Positions 33,061 through 34,395 of a DNA stretch of 34,395 bases are shown in pieces. The notes beneath the pieces are model-generated. The model searched no databases and was not told the DNA's origin. It saw only the letters and a program-made list of their open reading frames with translations. The position numbers and the translations under genes are program-made. Origin of the DNA: Candidatus Sumerlaeota bacterium. GTDB taxonomy: Bacteria; Sumerlaeota; Sumerlaeia; JAPLSS01. The stretch's first letter is position 1; each line of letters begins with the position of its first letter. The stretch is from positions 1-34,395 of the forward strand of contig JAPLSS010000776.1 of the NCBI GenBank assembly GCA_026398515.1, read 5' to 3'.

Positions 33061-33115
33061 TGGAGTCCCGCCTTTAGGCGGAATGACGCGCATTCCGCCT
33101 AAAGGCGGGACTCCA
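33061..33115. repeat. REPIN-like inverted repeat, family A, copy 3
   Basis: Arms of 25 bp (33061-33085 and 33091-33115) are perfectly complementary around a five-base loop; this is the most compact and most perfect copy. Each arm contains GGAGTCCCGCCTTTAGGCGG. It starts 30 bp after the rplI stop, where it would work as a strong terminator or attenuator before dnaB. Confidence 0.9.
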
Positions 33116-33214
33116 AGCTCTGGGCAATCCCCCCTCGCTTTTTTCCCTCGCCTTTTTTCGTCCGCCGTCGTTCACTCATTGCTCATCACTCTTCCCTCAT
33201 TGCAGCGATGTCCC

Positions 33215-34395
33215 ATGGCCGCACGAACGCCTGACGAGCCTACGGCTCCCCCGCACAACCTCGACGTGGAGCGAGCGGTGCTGGGAACCGTTCTGCTCGA
33301 TCCCAAGGCCTTCGTCGCCCTGCAAGACCGCGTCGCGGAAACCGATTTCCACTCGGGCGCCCACCGCCAGATCTACCACGCCATGCGCGCGCTGGCCGAT
33401 CGCTCGCAGCCGATCGACCCGACCACTCTGGCCGAGGCGCTTCGCCAGCGCGGCGACCTGGAGGCCGCCGGCGGGCCGGCCTATCTGGCCACGCTCGAAT
33501 CGTACGTCTTCACCTCGGAGAACCTGGCGCAATACACCGAACAGCTGCTGGATCTCTCGCGCCGCCGCCGGCTGATCGAAGCCTCCGAGACGATCCGCAA
33601 GGAGGCGTTCAGCTCGCCGCGCAGCGTCGGCGAGATCCTCGACGAATCGGAAAAGCGCATCTTCGCCCTGACCCAGGAGGGCGAGCGGCGGGAATTCCTC
33701 CACGTCAGCGACGTGGCGTTCGAGGCGATGGACGAGGCCCACGCGCGGTTTCACAACCGGCAGGAAGTGGCGGGGCTGTCGACGGGCTTCCCGCGGCTGG
33801 ATGAAAAGCTGACCGGGTTGCATCCATCGGAGTTGATCATCCTGGCGGCGCGGCCCTCGGTGGGCAAGACCGCCCTGGCGCTCAATATCGCCACCCACGT
33901 GGCGCTGCGCGAGTCGAAGCCCACCGCGATCTTCAGCCTCGAAATGAGCGCGCCGCAAATCGTCCAGCGCATCCTGTGCAGCATGGCGCGAATCCCCATG
34001 CAGAAGATGCGCACGGGCTCGCTGCACCGCGCCGACCTGGGCCAGATGGACGAGCAGGCGCGGCGCCTCAGCGTGGCGCCGCTGTACATCGACGATTCGC
34101 CGAGCCTGTCGGTCCTCGAGGTGCGCGCCAAGGCCCGGCGCCTGGGGGCGCAGGTCCGCGACCTGGGGTTCCTCGTCATCGACTACCTGCAGTTGATGCG
34201 CGGCCACGGGCGGGTCGAGAGCCGCCAGCAGGAAGTGGCCGAGATCGCGCGCTCGCTCAAGGCGCTGGCGCGCGAGATGAGCCTGCCGATCCTCGCCCTC
34301 AGCCAATTGAGCCGCGGCATCGAGCAGCGCAAGGGCCGGGATAAGACGCCGAAGCTGTCGGACCTGCGCGAATCAGGGGCCATCGAACAGGACGC
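33215..34395 (+). CDS. dnaB: Replicative DNA helicase DnaB (3' end beyond the window)
   Basis: An open frame of 393 codons that runs off the window; the full protein should be about 450 residues. It is the ring helicase that unwinds DNA ahead of the fork and binds primase. Residues 12-115 are the N-terminal domain (PHNLDVERAVLGTVLLDP, then HRQIYHAM). The RecA-like motor starts near 185 with GLSTGFPRLDEKLTGL; the Walker A loop ARPSVGKT is at 212-219, the catalytic glutamate segment FSLEMS at about 242-247, Walker B as VIDYLQLM near 321-328, and ALSQLSRGIEQRK follows. ATG 33215 is preferred: the ATG at 33208 is in another frame and stops after nine codons. No strong ribosome site is visible. 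Confidence 0.95.
   Translation, partial: MAARTPDEPTAPPHNLDVERAVLGTVLLDPKAFVALQDRVAETDFHSGAHRQIYHAMRALADRSQPIDPTTLAEALRQRGDLEAAGGPAYLATLESYVFTSENLAQYTEQLLDLSRRRRLIEASETIRKEAFSSPRSVGEILDESEKRIFALTQEGERREFLHVSDVAFEAMDEAHARFHNRQEVAGLSTGFPRLDEKLTGLHPSELIILAARPSVGKTALALNIATHVALRESKPTAIFSLEMSAPQIVQRILCSMARIPMQKMRTGSLHRADLGQMDEQARRLSVAPLYIDDSPSLSVLEVRAKARRLGAQVRDLGFLVIDYLQLMRGHGRVESRQQEVAEIARSLKALAREMSLPILALSQLSRGIEQRKGRDKTPKLSDLRESGAIEQD

Overview
This is a GC-rich bacterial chromosome segment. The gene content is a housekeeping translation/replication block beside exported PQQ-type beta-propellers, large carbohydrate-active enzymes, caspase-like proteases and DUF4384 proteins. Together with dense families of dispersed inverted repeats and 9-bp or 21-bp satellites in the gaps, this suggests a Planctomycetes/PVC, Sumerlaeota or Hydrogenedentota-type organism, probably a metagenome-assembled genome. 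The phylum is inference; there is no rRNA gene to fix it.

Layout. 0-3.7 kb: a GNAT acetyltransferase, then on the minus strand a polyprenyl-phosphate sugar transferase and an UMF1-type MFS transporter. A minisatellite of inverted 9-mers separates the last two and runs into the transporter's C-terminus. 3.65-4.4 kb: a long regulatory gap with a REPIN-like repeat, a cluster of DnaA-box sequences and a pair of direct repeats, leading into a B12-dependent class II ribonucleotide reductase (nrdJ, 4.4-7.7 kb). 7.7-8.6 kb: repeats without a convincing gene. 8.6-13.1 kb: a secreted protein that fuses a SAM-methyltransferase-like domain to PQQ-type propellers, then a PIG-L deacetylase. 13.2-17.8 kb (minus): a GH114-like secreted hydrolase and a large GH42-like protein broken by a one-base frameshift.

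17.9-25.3 kb (minus): the most unusual region. A metacaspase with a C-terminal DUF4384 domain, three small exported DUF4384 proteins (one a lipoprotein) and a second, divergent caspase-like protease all lie on one strand. A toxin-first PIN/Phd toxin-antitoxin pair sits inside the cluster. All five proteins carry export signals, so this may be an envelope-located caspase/DUF4384 system rather than a cytoplasmic one. Immediately upstream of the second caspase is a 600-bp deletion derivative of a class C group II intron. It keeps both intron ends, domain V and a remnant of the reverse transcriptase C-terminus, and it lies next to a long hairpin.

26.2-34.4 kb: an argA-like GNAT (minus), then the conserved plus-strand cluster prs - rplY/ctc - pth - rpsF - ssb - rpsR - DUF2232 - rplI - dnaB. 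The dnaB gene runs off the window. This block supplies PRPP, ribosomal proteins bL25, bS6, bS18 and bL9, peptidyl-tRNA recycling, single-strand DNA binding and the replicative helicase. Satellites and hairpins occupy the gaps even between these essential genes. No tRNA, rRNA or CRISPR array was found.
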